From NCBI GenBank assembly GCA_022575985.1, contig JAKSXM010000107.1:2790001-2854000 (forward strand): 64,000 bases of DNA. Reading direction: 5' to 3'. Origin of the DNA: Anagrus nilaparvatae (taxonomy: Eukaryota; Arthropoda; Insecta; Hymenoptera; Mymaridae). Positions 44,670 through 57,678 of this stretch are shown in pieces. Within the stretch, counting starts at the first letter, position 1; every line of letters starts with the position of its first letter. A program made the position numbers and the translations under genes. A model generated the notes under the pieces. The model worked only from the letters and a program-made list of their open reading frames with translations, had not been told where the DNA came from and did not search any database.

Positions 44670-45968
44670 ATTTTTATTCACATTAACAAGAGCTTTTATG
44701 ATTTGTTTATAAGTGAAGCATTTTATCGTCGCATGTAAGTGCACAATGGACTTTTTTAAATACTCTCGAAAAACATTAGAGTCTTACATTACACTTTAAA
44801 TTGCTTGTTTTATTATTTTCAAAATGAAAATAAATGGTATTTACGCAGAAAATAAATTCCGATTTCAATTGTCTAAATTATACTAATCCATTTCACAGAA
44901 GGATTCTCTGTCTTCATCGCCAATTCAGTAAATTTTAATCCAGAATAAACAGCCAAGTAACAACTTCAATAAATATTTTGCAGTGCACAAGAGAGCAAAA
45001 AATGAGTCAGGTTTATTGTAAATTAATAAGTAATGTTGTGTATAAAATATATAGACATTCTTCTCTCTACATCCGTGATTTCTCGATAGTTTTCTCGCTC
45101 TAAATATTTTGAAACCTAGTATTAATTACAGAACGTGAGCCAACTATTTCATTAAAATTTGGTTGAAAATATTTTACGTTTACTTTTTGAAACACCGTAT
45201 TTAAAATAGTTGTAATGAAAAATATTTTAAATTTAAAATTATAAATTTTTTTAATTCTTTTGTAAAAAGTTATCGATTTTAATTTTGGCCCTTGTTCTAT
45301 ACTAAATTCTCGAAATCCAATGCAAAAAATGTTAGCTTATAGAGATGCATAACATTTAAATATCAAAATTGCTTATTAAATAAAAATTTATATTTGAATC
45401 TAATTTTTATTTATGAAATATTTTCTTAATTATTTTTTGGTATTTATTTATCCAGCAACTTAATACTAGATACCGTCAAAGACGGGTAGAGCGAAGCTGA
45501 TCATGTTAAAAAAAAGCAAGTAAAGAATTTTAGTAATTTTTTAATTTTGGGATTTAAAAAGTTTTGATTTGATTGAGTTCAATAATAATGTTTAAATAAG
45601 ACGTAAAAAAATGTTAAGCATAGTTAAAATTTTTAATTATTGGCCAAAAAGAACACCAAAAATCCGCCCCTTATTTTTTCCTTGATATTTGCTTGTTGAA
45701 AAGATTTTTTTACGCTTTTGACCTAAAAATTAAAACTTGGTACATAAAAATGATTTTTTTCATAAAGAAATGAATTGCCAGGCAAAAATGCATCGATTAA
45801 AAAAAAAATTATTATTTTACGATGAAAATCAAGCGAGTAATGCATATGCTTAAAGTTAAGAAACAGGCATTTTTCAATATAGAACTTCAATCTTTTTTAA
45901 GACAAATTTGAGTAAAATTTTAAATTGACGATAACTTGGCTAAATTTCATCAGAAAAAGAAAAGTTTT
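44670..45968. other. No gene seen
   Basis: AT-rich; the short piece 'accgtcaaagacgggtagagcgaagc' near 45471 is similar to 'ggtagagcttcgctctat' near 53291, probably shared repeat debris. Confidence 0.4.
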
Positions 45969-46069
45969 GGTTCCTCAATGAGGATCCATTGTGATAGGTC
46001 AAATTTCGATTTTTGAGCATATAAGCACGTTTTGAGACCCCAGGAAGATAAAAAACCGGTTTTTAAAAA

Positions 46070-46113
<44 letters not shown>

Positions 46114-47506
46114 GTGTGTATGTGTGTATGTATGTAATCGGTGATATTTCACAACAAGTAAACATTATGGAGTCAAGACCTAATTTTTTTTTCAAAAATT
46201 TTTTCACCAAAAACGCTAGAGGTACTTTTTTTTTTAATTTGGATGTAATACCTCCTTTATTTCCATGAAAGTACTTATATTTGAAAGTATGGTTTTTACT
46301 CGATATCTCGAATCTGATACTTAATTTTTTGAAAATTATTTTCCCAAAAATTTCGTCATAAAATTTCTTTTTGGACGTAGTACCTAATTTATTTCTATGA
46401 GAGTACTAGTTTTAGACAGTTCGTTTATAGTTATTTTTTGGATCTGATAAAAAAATTTTTCTCAAAATTAAAAAAACAAAAAAAACTGCAATATTTTTTT
46501 TTTGGTGTAAGACTTCATTTAATTCCATGAAAGTACTATCTTGAATAATTATTATCCAATGAATTACGTTAGATTTTATTTTGAAAAAAATAGATTTAGT
46601 TGAATTTGTTGAATTTAGTTGAATTTTAGTTGAACTTTTAATAGTTAATAGAAATGAATTTATGATTGCATGGTTGTAATCGGTGATATCTGAGGCATAT
46701 TGAAGTATTTAGCTCATAATGATAGATCGATTTCGAGACGAGACCGAGACGAGAGCATTTGTAGAAAATCCGAGACGAGACGAGACATTCACATCGAGAC
46801 TCTCGGGAAGTCTCGTCTCGAAAAAAAAGTTATTAATACATTTAGTTAATTTAAATTTTTTTTTATTTTAGTCAGTTAACGTCGCTCTGGCCTTGAATCC
46901 CAAGTCCTTGAGTGATAAAAAAAATAATACACACTTAACTATTTAAATGATACAAATATTTAATTTAATACTAAAGATTTATTACAGCTTTCACTAGGAG
47001 CTTGAAAAAGCATACTATCATATTCATCTCTAATTACCTCAGAGAGAGATTTTTGAGAATTTTCTGCCGTAATATCTGAACAAATCTTTTTAGAATTTCT
47101 TTCAGAAGTATTAATAGAACGCTCCATTATTATTTTAAATCTTATAAATATGTTACAGTAATTTATTGCAGATAAAAGCTTTTATTTCAAATGTATACAA
47201 TTTTATTCAAAAACAATATTTTGCAAAAGAATAACTACTTGATAAAAATTTTAAGGTTATTTTCTTGGTTATTTTATTAGCCATAAAGGAAACTCAGCTC
47301 AGAGGGATTTTCCTGAAGAAAAACTTTAATTTTTTCGACACTTTCTCGAAAAAGAGACGAGATTGAGACGAGACCGAGCCGATACCGCGAAATTTCGAAA
47401 TTTTCGATACCGAGACGAGACAAGCCTTAAGTCTCGGAATCGTCTCGTATCGTCCACTTCTAAGCTCATTGTATGAGGAATCTTAGTGCCAGCTAGTTGG
47501 CAGGGT
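45969..47506 (+). mobile_element. GGTTCCTC repeat family, copy 3 (with nested hAT-like insertion)
   Basis: Starts GGTTCCTCAATGAGGATCC, has a GT-rich tract at 46071-46133 and ends 'gaggaatcttag' plus TGCCAGCTAGTTGGCAGGGT. The insertion at 46718-47462 splits its last block. Confidence 0.7.
46718..47462. mobile_element. hAT-like MITE rich in GAGACGAGAC, 7-bp duplication
   Basis: AGCTCAT flanks both sides (46711-46717 and 47463-47469; allowing one mismatch it is 8 bp). The other family copies read 'agctcat' once at this site. The right end inverted reads TAGAAGTGGACGATACGAG, a hAT-style start; the left end is only loosely similar. GAGACGAG words at the left face CTCGTCTC words at the right. No gene in the 745 bp. 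Confidence 0.55.
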
Positions 47507-49180
47507 ATTTTTTTCTTCTGGAGTGATTTTTCCTTGGCAATCAGATTTTTTAACTTTTTTTTAAAAATTTTATTTACCTAAAAAGTTATTTAAAAAATTT
47601 GGGGTAGCTCAGATACGAAGAACACGGTTTTTGACATAAAAGTGGCAAAATCTTTTTGGCATCCATCGCAGATTTCGTGTTGGTGGCAGTCGCGGCCTCG
47701 TAAATTTTTTTCTCTTCATTTTTGGTCTTTATAAAAAGGACTTTCTCGTAGAAATGCACATATTCCCTAATTATTATAAGTCCAAGGATCGAAATTCCAA
47801 TAAATCCCGAAATATAAATTAACCTAAGTCCATAAACCTAAAGTATTCTAAGTTCTTGTTCTTATCAGGGACTGATTAGGCCCACTTAAATTATTTTCCT
47901 TAGTCCCTTAATCGGAAATGTTCTAAGTCTATTTCTCACCCCCACCCCCCTAAAAACGTCAATACACGGTGATCCCGAGCGGAACGTGAATTTTATTTTA
48001 TTAGGTGCATCGCTATTTGTTGATGCTTGTAATCTTATCTGCGATTGGTTAAAGATAAATTTAAGATATATTTAACAATAATTGGTTAACTAATAAATGC
48101 TCTGGATCGCCCTGTATTTTACCCCCAACCCCCCTAAAATTCTGACATTTTTACCCACCCCCAGCGGAGCCGGACTTTTTCAATAACCCATTAAATGAAT
48201 ATGTGCCATGTTAAAAATGTTTTACATTTTATTTTTCAGACTTTTCATAACTGCTGCTATTTATTTAGTAAATAAAAAAACGGAGGATTAATATAGGAGT
48301 GAAGACAATTTTTTTTTTTTTGAATCCTGAAAAAGGCATATACACGGTCTTTGGATGCTGAACGTGTTATTTTTACAGTCAAATGACAAAAAAAATTAAA
48401 GGGTTGGCATTAACACACACAAACCCTATTATATCGTAGTATAAGTGAACGCGACGTACGGAGATGTCCCATTGATACCAACCTATGAATTTAATTTTGT
48501 CATTTATGACTTTAAAAATACAATGTCCAGCACCGGAAGACCATGTAATAACAATGATTTTGCGAGAAAAAATTTTGCTCAAGTTCCCTTATGCAAAAAG
48601 TTAACAAAGTTGCAAAAAGAGGGCAGATTTTTCAATGTCTTTACTTTGCATTCTCTAACAAGAGAGCGCTACCTTCAGGAAACCAAATTACAAATTACTT
48701 TCATTTATATATTGAAAAAAAACCCCGATAACCTCCGTTTATTCCAACGGGCCTTCTAGGTATAATAATACGTTGCACATGGCTTTTAAATAGAGTTTTT
48801 TGGTATCATTGCTTCTTAGTTAGTTAGTTAATAAAAACACTTCTTGTTGGTCACAATTTTTTGGTATTAAAGTCATTTGCCAAGCCTCGGATACCGCAAT
48901 TTTTTATCGCTGATTCCTTCAATGTTATAGCAATTTAACCAAAGGGTCATTTTTGGCCCAAAATGATTACATAATTTTTAAATTCTCTCAAAAATTGCAA
49001 TTTTAGACAAAAATGGGTTTTATAGGTCTCAACAATTTTCTAAAAGCATTTTTCTAAAAATTCTTTATTTGTCCTTCAGAATTATTTGCTTGCAAAATAT
49101 TTTACCTTTTTAATTTTTTATTTTAAATTCTCTTCTTTACAGCCAGTAAACTAAATGCTCATTTTTGGTCCAAAATGATA
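47507..49180. other. Mostly noncoding; one weak ORF
   Basis: Contains C-rich patches 'cacccccacccccctaaaa' near 47938 and 'acccccaacccccctaaaa' near 48121, which look like two copies of one repeat about 180 bp apart. The ORF 48445-48759 is described separately. Confidence 0.4.
48445..48759 (+). CDS. Possible 104-residue hypothetical ORF or exon fragment
   Basis: Starts MNATYGDVPLIPTYEF, ends LRLFQRAF. It is less AT-rich and less biased than chance ORFs around it and contains a segment (STGRPCNNNDFARKNFAQV) that reads like real protein. I recognise no family, and see no promoter, intron or neighbour to support it. It may be an exon relic of a transposon. Confidence 0.2.
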   Translation: MNATYGDVPLIPTYEFNFVIYDFKNTMSSTGRPCNNNDFARKNFAQVPLCKKLTKLQKEGRFFNVFTLHSLTRERYLQETKLQITFIYILKKNPDNLRLFQRAF

Positions 49181-50002
49181 AAGGCTATTGCCGGATAAAT
49201 ATAGTGATTTGGCCCCCCTCCCTAATCTCAAAAAAATTATTTGCATCCGAAAAGTATTATAAAAACTAACCGATCGCCGTTGGAATTAGCTTCCTAGCCC
49301 ATATTAGGCGCCCTTAAACCTTAAAAAACCTTAAAAATCGTGTTTTTTGCGTTTTTTTTTGTTTCTCCGCACTGTGTTGAGCTATTAATCTGAAAGTTGC
49401 GTAGAAAAAAAGGGCACAGTGTGTATTTTCAATCTTCATTGGTTTTAGACCTTTAAGACCATTTTAAGACCCCGAAAATTTATTTTTAATTTTCGAAAAA
49501 TTGGTTTTTTGAGCATAAAAAAAAATAACCAGCGTTAAATTTCTTCAAACTGACCTAAAAAGTTGAAAAAAAGAATATTTTACTGATATCAGTCTTGTCC
49601 TAGAGGGGGAGCTCATCTCCACACCTTCAAAACTCAAAAAACGCGTTTTTTGCCTCTACACGATTAAAATGCAATAGAATTGGAAAAATTCGTTTTGGAA
49701 CCTCCCTAAATCTTTTTGAGCATCTATTTATACATTTTATCTAAAATATATTTCATTAAATATGGTTTTTAGACCCTTATGACCACTCGAGACCACCTTA
49801 AGAGCCCAAAAATTGATTTTACATTTTCGAAAAATCAGTTTTTTTGAAATTAAAAAATTATACCTGCCTTTAATTCTTTCAAATTGGACTAAAAAGTCAA
49901 AGAAAATTATTTTTTAACGATATCAGTCCTGTCCTGGACGGGGAGCTCATCCCCACCCCTTGAAAACTCAAAAAACGCGTTTCTTTGCCCCTACACGATT
50001 AA

Positions 50003-51671
50003 CCCATTAATTCCTAAGAAGAAACTGCATTTGACAGAGCTGTAAAATCTATTCCATTTAGAGCATTAGACTCAAATTAGTAAAATAAAACACAAAAAAA
50101 ATTTCAAAATCGCGGACATTTATAAATAGCGGACTAATATTGTTGCGGCCAATAGCTATAAAATTATATTTTTCTATTTTTTCATGTTAAATATTCGCGG
50201 TAAATAATGTTTTACGTGATATTGTAATTATTTGATTTATCGGCCCCCCGTTTTCGGGGCCCCTTCTCTCACGTTAAACTTTCACCGGTTCTATAAAACC
50301 GATTCATGCTCTCAGTCTGTGGTCGCGTCGGCGGTCGCGCTCGTAAGACAATTTTAGTCATGCACCGTCCAGCGTATTAAACATAAAGTTATCATAGAAC
50401 TAAAAACAGTGCTTAAATTTAATTTAATCAATTCAAATCAATTCATTTTTCTTTAACGCCAGCGATCAATAACTATATTTATACAGTCCACTAATCTAAC
50501 ATTTAATTATTTGTATATAATACATTCAATAAGTGCGTTTTAATAATTATTTTATTATTTTAATCACGTGTGAATTTATTTATAAACCCAAACCAATTTT
50601 CCTACAATTTCCACAAATATTTCCTCCAAAATATTACAAATATGGTGGTCAGAAAAAATTAAATTTTGATATTTTTTGATAAAAATTTGTGTGAATGGTA
50701 TTTTTTTGGGTGCTAATTACGAATATATAGTTATTTATCAAAAATTTTTAAATGGCGGAACCAATGTGGCAGTTGCAAAACTCAAAATTTCGAGATTTTT
50801 GACGATTTTAAGCCTGAGCAGAAACTGTAAGCTATAACCATAAAACCAGTTTCAGTTAGGGCATTTAAACATTTTATGTAAAAATATAAATTTTTTTCGA
50901 AAAAAATTAAAAATGGTAGATAAAGATGGCGGACACGAAAAACTAAATTTCGTTATTTTTTTGTCAAAATTTGTGTACAGGGTATTTTTTGGATGCTCAT
51001 TACGAAGGTCTATCTATTTCTCAAAAACTCAAAATGGCGGATCTAATGTGGCTACTGAAGAATGCGAAATTTCGAGATTTTTGACGATTTTGAGCCTAAG
51101 AAGAAACTGTAAATAGTATAAGCGTAAAACCGGTTTTATTTAGGGCATTTAAACATGTTATATGAAAAAATGAAAATTATTTATTAAAATTCAAAATGGC
51201 CGATCAATATAGCGGACACAGAAGAAACTTACAGTTTCTTCTTAGTCTCGCCATTTTGAGTTTTTGAAAAATAGATAGATAAATAAATATTTTTTCACAT
51301 TACATGTTTAGATGCCCTAAATGAAACCGGTTTTATGGTTATATAACTTACAGTTTCTGCTCAGGCTCAAAATCGTCAAAAATCTCGAAATATCGAGTTT
51401 TTCAACGACCATATTGGTTCCGCCATTTAAAAATTTTTGATAAATAACTATATATTCGTAATTAGCACCCAAAAAATACCATTCACACAAATTTTTATCA
51501 AAAAATATCAAAATTTAATTTTTTCTGACCACCATATTAGTCCGCCATTTATAAATGTCCGCCATTTTGAAATTTTTTGTGTGTTTTATTTTACTAATTT
51601 GATTCAAATGCTCTAAATGAAATAGGTTTTACAGCTCTGTTAAATGCAGTTTCTTCTTAGGAATTAATGGG
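50003..51671. mobile_element. TTAA foldback element at the palindrome centre (CCCATTAATTCC ends)
   Basis: TTAA at 49999-50002 and 51672-51675. The ends are CCCATTAATTCCTAAGAAG and its complement. The arms are made of modules with 'aaaatggcgga' and 'cgagatttttgacgatttt'. The terminal CCCATTA is shared with the element at 1020 and with the single end at 58223, defining one family. A solo LTR (50141-50638) interrupts its left arm. Confidence 0.75.
50141..50638 (+). mobile_element. Solo LTR, 498 bp, with 5-bp duplication AATAT
   Basis: TGTTGCGGCC... to ...AATATTACA, that is TG...CA termini, flanked by AATAT on both sides (50136-50140 and 50639-50643). The opposite palindrome arm, near 51530, has the empty site GCGGACTAATATGGTGG in inverted form. 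It contains a GC-rich block CGGCCCCCCGTTTTCGGGGC near 50240 and a TATAAAA at 50292. The 5-bp duplication fits Ty3 or BEL-type retrotransposons. No internal region remains. Confidence 0.85.
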
Positions 51672-52497
51672 TTAATCGTGTAGGGGCAAAGAAACGCGTT
51701 TTTTGAGTTTTCAAGGGGTGGGGATGAGCTCCCCCTCCAGGACATGACTGATATCGTTAAAAAATAATTTTCTTTGCCTTTTTAGTCTAATTTGAAAGAA
51801 TTAAAGGCAAGTATAATTTTTTAATTTCAAAAAAATTGATTTTTCGAAAATGTAAAATCAATTTTTGGGCTCTTAAGGTGGTCTTGAGTGGTCATAAGGG
51901 TCTAAAAACAATAATTAATGAAATATATTTTAGTTAAAACGTATAAATAGATGCTCAAAAAGATTTAGAGAGGTTCCAAAACGAATTTTTGCAATTCTTT
52001 TGCATTTTAATCGTGTAGAGGCAAAAAAAACGCGTTTTTTGAGTTTTGAAGGTATGGAGATGAGCTCCCCCTCTAGGACAAGACTGATATCAGTAAAATA
52101 TACTTTTTTTCAACTTTTTAGGTCAGTTTGAAGAAATTTAACGCTGGTTATTTTTTTTTATGCTCAAAAAACCAATTTTTCAAAAATTAAAAATAAATTT
52201 TCGGGGTCTTAAAATGGTCTTAAAGGTCTAAAACCAATGAAGATTAAAAATACACTCTGTGCCCTTTTTTTCTACGCAACTTTCAGATTAATAGCTCAAC
52301 ACAGTGCGGAGAAACAAAAAAAAAAACGCAAAAAACACGATTTTTAAGGTTTTTTAAGGTTTAAGGGCGCCTAATATGGGCTAGGAAGCTAATTCCAACG
52401 GCGATCGGTTAGTTTTTATAATATTTTTCGGATGCAAATAATTTTTTTGAGATTGGGGAGGGGGGCCAAATCACTATATTTATCCGGCAATAGCCTT

Positions 52498-53344
52498 TTC
52501 AATTTGCTGCAAAAATCGTAGTTTCAACATTGAACATGTTTATAAGGAGGGGTAACCTAAAAATCAAGTCGAGTCAAATGTGTCTAATTTAAGTGGGAGA
52601 GGTCCAATGGTACTTAGGCAAATTTCGATTTAGGCACTTAGAATAATCCGAATTATGGATTTAAAATAATTTCTGTTCGAAACTAGTTTTTAGGACATTT
52701 CTCTGTAAGGACTTGATGAAATCACTTGAAATTAAAAGACCTGCAACTAGATCTGATTTCAAAAAATTTGGTTTTAGGGATTTTTGATTCATTGAGTAGG
52801 TTTTGAGATCTTGAGGATACACTTTCTCGAACATACATATCAACACACACCAAGACAATGTAAGCATTTAGATGCATCGGAATGACCTGGGGACCAAATT
52901 TCTCCACGAATTGAACAATTTAGAAACTTTTCCTTTTTTTGACCTGACAAACTTATAATGCACGATTTCATCTATGTGTTGCTTACACAGGGTGATTGAG
53001 CGAAAAAATATAAGTATATTGTGTTATTTTGAATTTCTATGATATTTCCTCGATGCAAAGTTTATACAAAAGCTATGAAATTTATTGCGCAGTTGACATT
53101 TATAAGGTTTTTCACCTGTGTGAAGCGAAAACACAAGAATAAACGTGCTTTTAAAAATACCGGATCGGGCCCAAAAACTATAGGTTCCAACAACTCGATA
53201 AAAGAAACCCGGTTTTAAAAATTGAAAGTAATCCGATGGATCGTTGTTTAGATATCGTGCCCACAAGGTGTCGATTTTTGCATCCATTAAGGTAGAGCTT
53301 CGCTCTATAATAATTAAAATTTAAAGTTTATGTATTATAAAGTC
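52498..53344. other. No gene seen
   Basis: Noncoding. Short frames on the minus strand (52661-53287) have no domain. One of them contains 'HTGEKPYKC' (minus strand, about 53105-53131), the linker sequence of C2H2 zinc fingers, but with no Cys/His framework around it. Confidence 0.4.
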
Positions 53345-53798
53345 TGTTGTAATTATGGCCAGTAACTCAATAAATTTATATTCTTATTTCTAAATTTTTT
53401 AATATTAATATTCTCTTTATTGATATCGTAATTATTTAATTCATCGGCTTCCTTATTATGGAAGATCCCCTTTTTTAGGTAAATTTTACCTTCGTTCTAT
53501 AAAATCGTTCCCGGTGCTCATTTCTTCTTTATTTTTTGGTTGATTGTCACGCATGGTACATCGTTTCAAATAAGTAAATCAATTGAAATTAAGTAATGCA
53601 TCATCTACTAAAATTAAATTAACATCTACTATTTATTCAAAAACGTCAGCTTTCATGTATTGCAATTTATTTATACAGTCTGCTAATCTTCTATTTTTTA
53701 AATTTGTATATATTCAATTTAATAATATGTAAACTTATTCAATTTTTAAATTGGAAATTTCTCTACATTTTTTTTATACTTTCCACGAAAATATTACA
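53345..53798 (+). mobile_element. Diverged solo LTR related to 50141-50638
   Basis: TGTTGTAATTATGGCC... to ...AATATTACA follows the other LTR in order: 'atatcgtaattatttaattcatcgg', 'ttctataaaatcg', 'tatttatacagtc', 'aaatattaca'. The flanks AAGTC and AGAAG are not a clean duplication, so it is older or rearranged. Confidence 0.65.
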
Positions 53799-54203
53799 AG
53801 AAGTATAGCATGTACATGTACTGAGGCGCCTGCATGTATGCATCCATACTTGTTCTACAGGTTCGATACCTTATTCATCTTTATTCATCGTTTTAAGTTT
53901 TTATAAAATGAAAAATATAAATAAAATAATCATTTTCACTTAATTACTAATAAGTTAATAACATTTAATTTAATTATTTATAATCGTTTAATATCAAAAT
54001 TATTATATATATATAAAGAGATATTACATAATGTATCTTAACGGTTTTTACATGTAATTAATTAATTAAAAAACAATTATTTTATTAATAAAATAAAAAA
54101 TAAAATAAATAAAAATATATAAAATTATGATAAACATTTATAATAGAATTTAATACATAAGAATAAAAAAGAAAATCTCATTTTCATGTAAAATATACAA
54201 AAT
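53799..54203. other. AT-rich spacer
   Basis: No gene or repeat end seen between the LTR and repeat copy 4. Confidence 0.4.
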
Positions 54204-54700
54204 ACCCTGCCAACTAGCTGGCACTTAGGTTCCTCAAACAATGGGCTTTAAACTTTAATATGCCACAGATATCATTGATTACAACCATGCAATAATTTTT
54301 AAAAGTTAAAAAAAAATTTCGTGTAAACCTAATTAAATCTTTTTTTTTCAAATTAAAATATAATGTATTCATTGGATAATAATTATTCAACATATTATTG
54401 ATAAAACAATTATTTAAAACAATACTTTCAAATATAAGTACTTTCATGGAATCAAATTAGGTATTACATCTAAAAAGAAAAAAAAAAATTTAGATATTTT
54501 TTAATAATAAAATGTTTGAAAAAAAAAAATTAGGTCTTCATTCGATAATGGTTTTGAAATATCACTGGTTTCAATGTTTTCAGATATTACCCTATTTTAG
54601 ATAAATATTTATTTATTTATTTTATGCATTTCTAGTCACTAGAAATAATAAATATATATAAATTTTGTAAACCATGACTATACTTATATATGTGTGTAGG

Positions 54701-55027
54701 TGTTACGCCCGAAACGAGGTAACGGCCGGTTCCGCGGAACGGGGCAGTCATCAGCCGGTTTAATGAAATTATGAATAAAATTTGCTAAGACAAACAAATT
54801 TTTTATTTTATAATTAATCAGTATCATTTAAAAATGTATTTTAAATGTAAAAGAAATTAAACAAAAATTTTTTTTCTTAGGAATGTTTCTTATTTTCAAT
54901 GTATTAATTTATTTAATTTAATGCCCCGTTCCGCGGAACCGGCCGGTTTGATGTCCCATTCCGTGGAACCGGCCGGTTTACTGTCCGATTCCGCGGAACC
55001 GGCCGTTACCACGTTTCGGGCGTAACA
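54701..55027. mobile_element. MITE with TGTTACGCCCGAAACG ends, TAGG duplication (copy A)
   Basis: TGTTACGCCCGAAACGAGGT at the left is matched by its complement ending at 55027. TAGG flanks both sides. The ends carry repeats of CGGCCGGTTCCGCGGAA, two to three at the right end and fewer at the left, around an AT-rich centre. A 4-bp duplication is confirmed by copy B. Confidence 0.8.
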
Positions 55028-56542
55028 TAGGTATATATGCAAATATATTTTAAAGTTTGAAATTTTTTGATAAAAAAATGTTTGAAAAAAAAAATTAGGT
55101 CTTAATTCGATAATTTGAAATTTAACTAGTTACAATATTTTCAGATATTAGTACTTTCATTGAATTAAATAATGTATTACGCTAAAAAAAAAAAATATTG
55201 CAATTTTTTTTATTTTTCTTTTTTTTTAATTTTGACAAAAAGAATTTTGAAAAAATTAAGTATCAGATCCAAAAAATTACAATAAACAATATTTCTAAAA
55301 CTAGTACTTCCGTGGAAATAAATTAGGTACTACGTCCAAAAAGAAAAACAAAATTGGTATTTTTTGTATTTTTTTGTGAAAAAAATTTTAGGAAAAAAAT
55401 TTTCAGAAAATTAAGTATCCGATTTGAGATATCATGTGAAAACCATACTTTCAAATACAAGTACTTTCATGGAAATAAATGAGGTATTACATCGAAATTA
55501 AAAAAAAAAAAAAGGAATTTGAGATTTTTTAATAAAAAAATGTTTGGAAAAAAAAATTAGGTCTTAATTCGATAATGGTTTTGTAATATCACTAGTTACA
55601 ATATTTTCAGATATTAGTACTTTCATAGAATTAAATGAGGTATTACACCAAAAAAAAAAAAAATATTGCAGTTTTTTTTATTTTTCTTTTTTTTTAATTT
55701 TGAGAAAAAAAATTTTAAAAAAATTAAGTATCAGATCCAAAAAATTACAATAAACAAGGTTCTTAAAACTAGTACTTCCATGGAAATAAATTAGGTAATA
55801 CGTCCAAAAAGAAAAAAAAATTGGTATGTTTTGTATTTTTTTGTGAAAAAAAATTTAAGAAAAAAAATTTTTAGAAAATTAAGTATCCGATTCGAGATAT
55901 CATGTGAAAACCATACTTTCAAATATAAGTACTTTCATGGAAATAAATGAGGTATTACATCCAAATTAAAAAAAAAAAAAAAGAAATTTGAGATTTTTAA
56001 ATAAAAAAATGTTTGAAAAAAAAATTAGGTCTTAATTCGATAATGGTTTTGAAATATCACTATAGTTACAATATTTTCAGATATTAGTACCTTCATAGAA
56101 TTAAATGAGGTATTAGACCAACAAAAAAAAAAAATATTACAGTTTTTTTTATTTTTCTTTTTTTTTAATTTTGAGAAAAAAAATTTTGAAAAAATTAAGT
56201 ATCAGATCCAAAAAATTACAATAAACAAGGTTCTTAAAACCAGTACTTCCATGGAAATAAATTAGGTAATACGTCCAAAAAGAAAAAAAAATTGGTATTT
56301 TTTGTATTTTTTTGTGAAAAAAATTTTAGAAAAAAAATTTTCAGAAAATTAAGTATCCGATTCAAGATATCATGTGAAAACCATACTTTCAAATATAAGT
56401 ACTTTCATGGAAATAAATAAGGTATTACATCCAAATTAAAAAAAAAAAAAGTACCTCGAGCTTTTTTGGAGAAAAAATTTTTGAAAAAAAAAATAGGTCT
56501 TAATTCCATAATTTTTGTGAAATATCAGCGATTACATACGTA

Positions 56543-57521
56543 CACGTAAAAAAAATATAAGACAAACTAAACGTATTACGTTACTGAAATATGATTAGTA
56601 TTGTAAGTTTGTTGAATGGAAAGATTAAACGTTGAATTGTCAAATAAAAACATTAAACCAACAAATACTTAGTTGATTCAAGCAAAATTAAAATTGTTAA
56701 GTTAACCACTTAAATCTTTGTTGAATCAACATAGTGTTAGATAAACCAACAACCTAAAACATTAATATGATTAATTTTAATAGTTAGGTCAATGCTTTTT
56801 CTTTTATATTAAAATATTTATTCATTCTTTCTCTTTCTATCCTTTTATATATTTAACACCGCGGCCGGCGACAAGTCGAAACCTGTTCTTCAGCAGCGCG
56901 CTTTTGTTTATATTATTATTCAATAAAGAAATGGAATTTCCTAAAAATTTTTAATGATAGTTTTAAGTATTATTTTTAAATATTAATTTCACTGCGGGTA
57001 TGCATAATTTACTTTTGCTTATATTATTATTCATTATTATTATAATAAAGAAATGGGATTTCCTAAAAATTATTAATGATAGTTTTAACTATTATTTTTA
57101 AATATGCATTTCGCTGGGTATGTATAATTTACTCTGCATATAATTTCGAAAATTATTATCTGTAACAAATAGTACTTAAAATTTTTTTATTAAATACAAC
57201 TGTCCTGTTAGCAGAATGGATAATCACGCAGTCTCGGAAGCCGCAATACTCAGTTCGATCCCAGTAGCAGTCAAAATTTTTCTTCGGTTTTTTTTAACAG
57301 ATTTTAAATTAATAAATATTAAATAAATATAAAAAAATAATTATAAAAAAAAAATAATTAATTTAAAAAAAAAATAAAAAAAAAAAAAAAAAAATAATTT
57401 TTTTTAAATAAAATTTTCACTCTGTTTGAATCAACTAAGTAACTATGACAATTCAACAAATACTTTGTTGGCATATTTCAACAAAGTTATTTGTCAATAC
57501 AACTTAGAATTTTTTTCCGTG
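56543..57521. mobile_element. TA-flanked MITE (CACGTAAAAAAAAT ends) containing a SINE
   Basis: TA at 56541-56542 and 57522-57523. Ends CACGTAAAAAAAAT and ATTTTTTTCCGTG are inverted with one or two mismatches. It sits inside the AC/ACGT tract of repeat copy 4. The tRNA-like SINE at 57190-57400 lies within it. Confidence 0.55.
57190..57400 (+). repeat. tRNA-derived SINE-like sequence
   Basis: Box-A-like TTAGCAGAATGGATAA (57210-57225) and box-B-like AGTTCGATCCC (57252-57262), followed by an A-rich tail to about 57400. Not a complete tRNA. Confidence 0.5.
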
Positions 57522-57678
57522 TACGTACGTACGTACGTACGTACACACACACATACACACATACAGACTTTTTTTAAAAACCGGTTTTTTAGCTTCCTGA
57601 GGTCTCAAAACGTGCTTATATACCAAAAAATCAAAAAAAAAATTTTGACCGAACACAATGGTTACTCTATGAGGAACC

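Larger units (their letters stand above)
49181..52497. repeat. 3.3-kb palindrome
   Basis: AAGGCTATTGCCGGATAAAT at 49181 pairs with its complement ending at 52497, and the arms match nearly base for base (for example CCGATCGCCGTTGGAATTAG near 49270 with its complement near 52395). Each arm holds two related 300-bp modules, each with 'ggggagctcatc' and 'acgcgttt'. The arms meet at CTACACGATTAATCGTGTAG, where the TTAA element 50003-51671 is inserted. Confidence 0.75.
54204..57678 (-). mobile_element. GGTTCCTC repeat family, copy 4 (inverted, two nested MITEs)
   Basis: Read on the minus strand it starts GGTTCCTCATAGAGTAACC and ends with the TGCCAGCTAGTTGGCAGGGT hairpin. Three near-identical internal blocks of about 470-480 bp lie at 55080-56460. 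Later insertions: 54701-55027 and 56543-57521. Its (AC)n tract is broken by the second one. Confidence 0.7.

Noticed and set aside
53024..53287. C2H2 zinc-finger gene suggested by HTGEKPYKC
   Set aside because: Only the linker is present; there are no finger Cys/His pairs on either side in any frame.
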